DNA of 64,000 nucleotides from Bacteriovoracaceae bacterium (GTDB lineage Bacteria; Bdellovibrionota; Bacteriovoracia; Bacteriovoracales; Bacteriovoracaceae). Location of the stretch: positions 1-64,000 of the forward strand of contig JAOARC010000010.1 of assembly GCA_025210745.1 (NCBI GenBank). Direction: 5' to 3'. Position numbers and translations under genes: made by a program. Under the pieces are notes generated by a model. It was not told the DNA's origin. It saw only the letters and a list, made by a program, of their open reading frames with translations, and searched no databases. Below are positions 62,342-64,000 of the stretch, in pieces (position 1 is the stretch's first letter; each line of letters starts with the position of its first letter).

Positions 62342-63310
62342 TTATTTTTTATCTGTTGAAATAGTTTGATTTCCCATTTGTCTAAACTTATCAAATCTAT
62401 TTTCCATTAGTGTATTTGTTTTAAGTTTTAATAACTTCTTAAGATCTTTTGAAATAACTTCTTTAATATTTTCAGATGCCCTTGACGGATCCTTATGAGC
62501 TCCACCTGTTGGTTCTTTAATTATCCCATCAATAATTCCAAGCTCTTTTGCTTTTAAAGGCCCAAGTTTTAAAGAGTTTGCTGCATCCATGGCTTTTTTA
62601 GGATTAGACCATAAAATAGAAGCACATGATTCAGGAGAGATAACAGAGTAAACAGAATACTCCATCATATAAACTTTATCAGCAATCGCTATTCCTAAAG
62701 CTCCACCTGATCCACCTTCACCAATTACAATTGAAATAATAGGAACTTTTAAACCAAAAATTTCAGCTAAGTTTTCAGCAATAGCACTTGCTTGTCCACG
62801 CTCTTCTGCTCCAATACCTGGATAAGCACCAGGAGTATCAACAAAAGTAATAACTGGAACATTAAACCTAGCTGCTAATTCCATTATTCTTAGTGCTTTT
62901 CTATATCCTTCAGGGCTTGCCATCCCAAAGTTTCTTTGAATTTTATCTTGTGTTTTTCTTCCTTTTTCAATTCCGATAACACAAACTTTTTGACCTTCAA
63001 AAAAACCAAAACCACTAATCATTGATTTATCATCTAAAAACTTTCTATCGCCATGAACTTCATGAAAGTCATCTATCAATAAATTAATATAATCACTTGT
63101 GTGTGGCCTTTTAGGGTGTCTTGATAACTGAACTCTTTCCCACGGAGAAAGGTTTGTATAAATATCTTTTATCATTGAATCTACTTTTTTTTGTAAAGCA
63201 GAAATTTCTTTTGAGATATCAATGCCAGGATTATTAGCAGCTTCTTTAAGCTCCTTAATTTGATTCTCTAAATCCTGTACAGGTTTTTCAAAATCTAGCG
63301 TGTAGTCCAT
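62342..63310 (-). CDS. accA: Acetyl-CoA carboxylase carboxyltransferase subunit alpha
   Basis: 322 residues. Crotonase-like carboxyltransferase fold: LSPWERVQLSRHPKRPHT, VITFVDTPGAYPGIGAEERG, IGEGGSGGALGI and ISPESCASILW. It works with AccD to make malonyl-CoA for fatty acid synthesis; accD is not in the window. 9 bases upstream of yicC. Confidence 0.96.
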   Translation of the reverse strand: MDYTLDFEKPVQDLENQIKELKEAANNPGIDISKEISALQKKVDSMIKDIYTNLSPWERVQLSRHPKRPHTSDYINLLIDDFHEVHGDRKFLDDKSMISGFGFFEGQKVCVIGIEKGRKTQDKIQRNFGMASPEGYRKALRIMELAARFNVPVITFVDTPGAYPGIGAEERGQASAIAENLAEIFGLKVPIISIVIGEGGSGGALGIAIADKVYMMEYSVYSVISPESCASILWSNPKKAMDAANSLKLGPLKAKELGIIDGIIKEPTGGAHKDPSRASENIKEVISKDLKKLLKLKTNTLMENRFDKFRQMGNQTISTDKK

Positions 63311-63381
63311 AATAAACTCTCATATAACTTCTTTTTTAAATATCCATAGAGTCTACTGTTTTTTACTTTATTTGATAAGCT

Positions 63382-64000
63382 TTATTCCCATCCACTAAGC
63401 GATCCATCCGTAAAATATACTCGCTGAGTCATAGAGTTTTTTGCATAAGACCAAACCTCTGTTCTATACAGCAAATCACCTCCTATTTCCGTAGAAACAG
63501 GACTTCCTAATTGCTGCATAACTTCTTCTTTACTCATACCTTGCCTAAGACTTGCTTCAAACCCAGTTGAAGCAATCGATCTGGAAGCTGCTGCATAATT
63601 AGGTCTGCTAGGGCTCCTATGTCCATGAAGCTCAAGATAAGATTTTTTTTCCGACTCTGTTAAACTTAAAAAGTAAATTCTATCTGAATTAGAACTAAAA
63701 GTATGATCTATATGCTTATAATATGCATACTCTTGGTCTGTTAAGCCTGATTCTAACTCCTTCAACTCTGATGTTATTGAGCTATGATAATCAATTCTTT
63801 CCTGCATCCTAGCAGTTGGAGGTGTTCTATTTATAACGGTATGATAATCTCTGCCTACGTAAGAACTATCTCCAGATGCTATTTCAAAGTCTTCTCCAGC
63901 TACAAACATTGGGTCATCAGACCTAAATTCATCCATTTCCTTATCAAAATCCCTATAATCTAATAAAGAACATGAACTAAAAATAAGTAAAAATGATATA
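63382..64000 (-). CDS. Lipoprotein with SmpA/OmlA-like domain, N-terminus cut by window edge
   Basis: The frame is open to the right edge; residues before the internal ATG 63936 read ISFLLIFSSCSLLD, a lipobox, so the true start is beyond 64000. The C-terminus (QGMSKEEVMQQLGSPVS, then EVWSYAKNS, VYFTDGSLSGWE) resembles the SmpA/BamE-type repeat. A long helical linker (about 60-120 of the visible part) precedes it. Possibly an envelope assembly factor. Confidence 0.7.
   Translation of the reverse strand, partial: ISFLLIFSSCSLLDYRDFDKEMDEFRSDDPMFVAGEDFEIASGDSSYVGRDYHTVINRTPPTARMQERIDYHSSITSELKELESGLTDQEYAYYKHIDHTFSSNSDRIYFLSLTESEKKSYLELHGHRSPSRPNYAAASRSIASTGFEASLRQGMSKEEVMQQLGSPVSTEIGGDLLYRTEVWSYAKNSMTQRVYFTDGSLSGWE

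Noticed and set aside
1..64000. tRNA, rRNA, tmRNA, CRISPR, transposase, integrase or phage genes
   Set aside because: All gaps were read; none holds a cloverleaf, a regular direct-repeat array or mobile-element coding sequence, and no local composition shift suggests an island.

Overview
The window is a dense, low-GC stretch (roughly one third G+C by eye) from a Gram-negative bacterium with a lipoprotein-rich, beta-barrel-rich envelope. The gene content fits Bdellovibrionota, most plausibly a Bacteriovorax/Halobacteriovorax-like predator. It includes a large set of exported peptidases, motor-type genes apart from a flagellar cluster, salvage-oriented metabolism, DUF1385-prfA-prmC-murA linkage and a divergent core proteome. 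The assignment is an inference from gene content, not from a marker-gene comparison. No rRNA, tRNA, CRISPR array, insertion sequence or prophage was found, and no gene-free stretch exceeds about 265 bases.

Layout. 1-598: an edge-truncated lipoprotein. 795-4912 (minus): a five-gene unit encoding a TPR-like lipoprotein, a MotA-like stator, a MotB-like stator, a membrane-anchored protein with a FliG-C-like domain, and an outer-membrane barrel; this is the main candidate for an undescribed machine. 5128-8144: guaA-guaB. 8224-10582: a FecR/TPR pair divergent from a small membrane protein, with sigma-28 (FliA)-type promoters between them. 12022-17985 (minus): rho, DUF1385, prfA, prmC, murA, HIT, with an unusual inverted-repeat element between prfA and prmC. 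18163-19658: ruvX-mltG. 19655-24243: a degenerate trypsin-like lipoprotein, a DksA-like protein, a gluzincin metallopeptidase and a subtilase. 24313-29810: lnt with a lipoprotein, HEAT and coiled-coil envelope proteins, an inositol-phosphatase family protein, yacG and a class IV aminotransferase. 29864-35604 (plus): a pantothenate/CoA operon (KARI-like reductase, panB, coaX, coaBC, panC) ending in hflX. 35663-36762: a stand-alone DnaA domain I-like protein and small proteins. 36759-38560: btuB under a cobalamin riboswitch. 38569-51775: mostly exported proteins (papain-like, MauG/CCP-like, gluzincin, HExxHxxGxxD metallopeptidase, subtilase) interspersed with a thioesterase, a disulfide oxidoreductase, phhA-phhB and coaE. 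51765-57822: an ABC-F ATPase, maeB, ridA, a DUF218 protein and a lipoprotein. 57832-64000 (minus): a barrel protein, rel/spoT, gmk, yicC, accA and an edge-truncated lipoprotein.

How it fits together. Housekeeping genes (nucleotide, wall, CoA, lipid and stringent-response functions) lie between genes for envelope and secreted proteins. Exported peptidases of four catalytic types (S8, papain-like, M1/M61-like, M7-like) plus Phe hydroxylase, malic enzyme and B12 uptake suit an organism that digests protein-rich prey and oxidises amino acids. Nine of ten tail-to-tail gene junctions are abutting or overlapping, four of them through a shared TTAA, so the genome is tightly packed. Start codons were re-chosen for several genes using ribosome-binding sites; TTG starts appear genuine for the rel/spoT gene and one coiled-coil gene.
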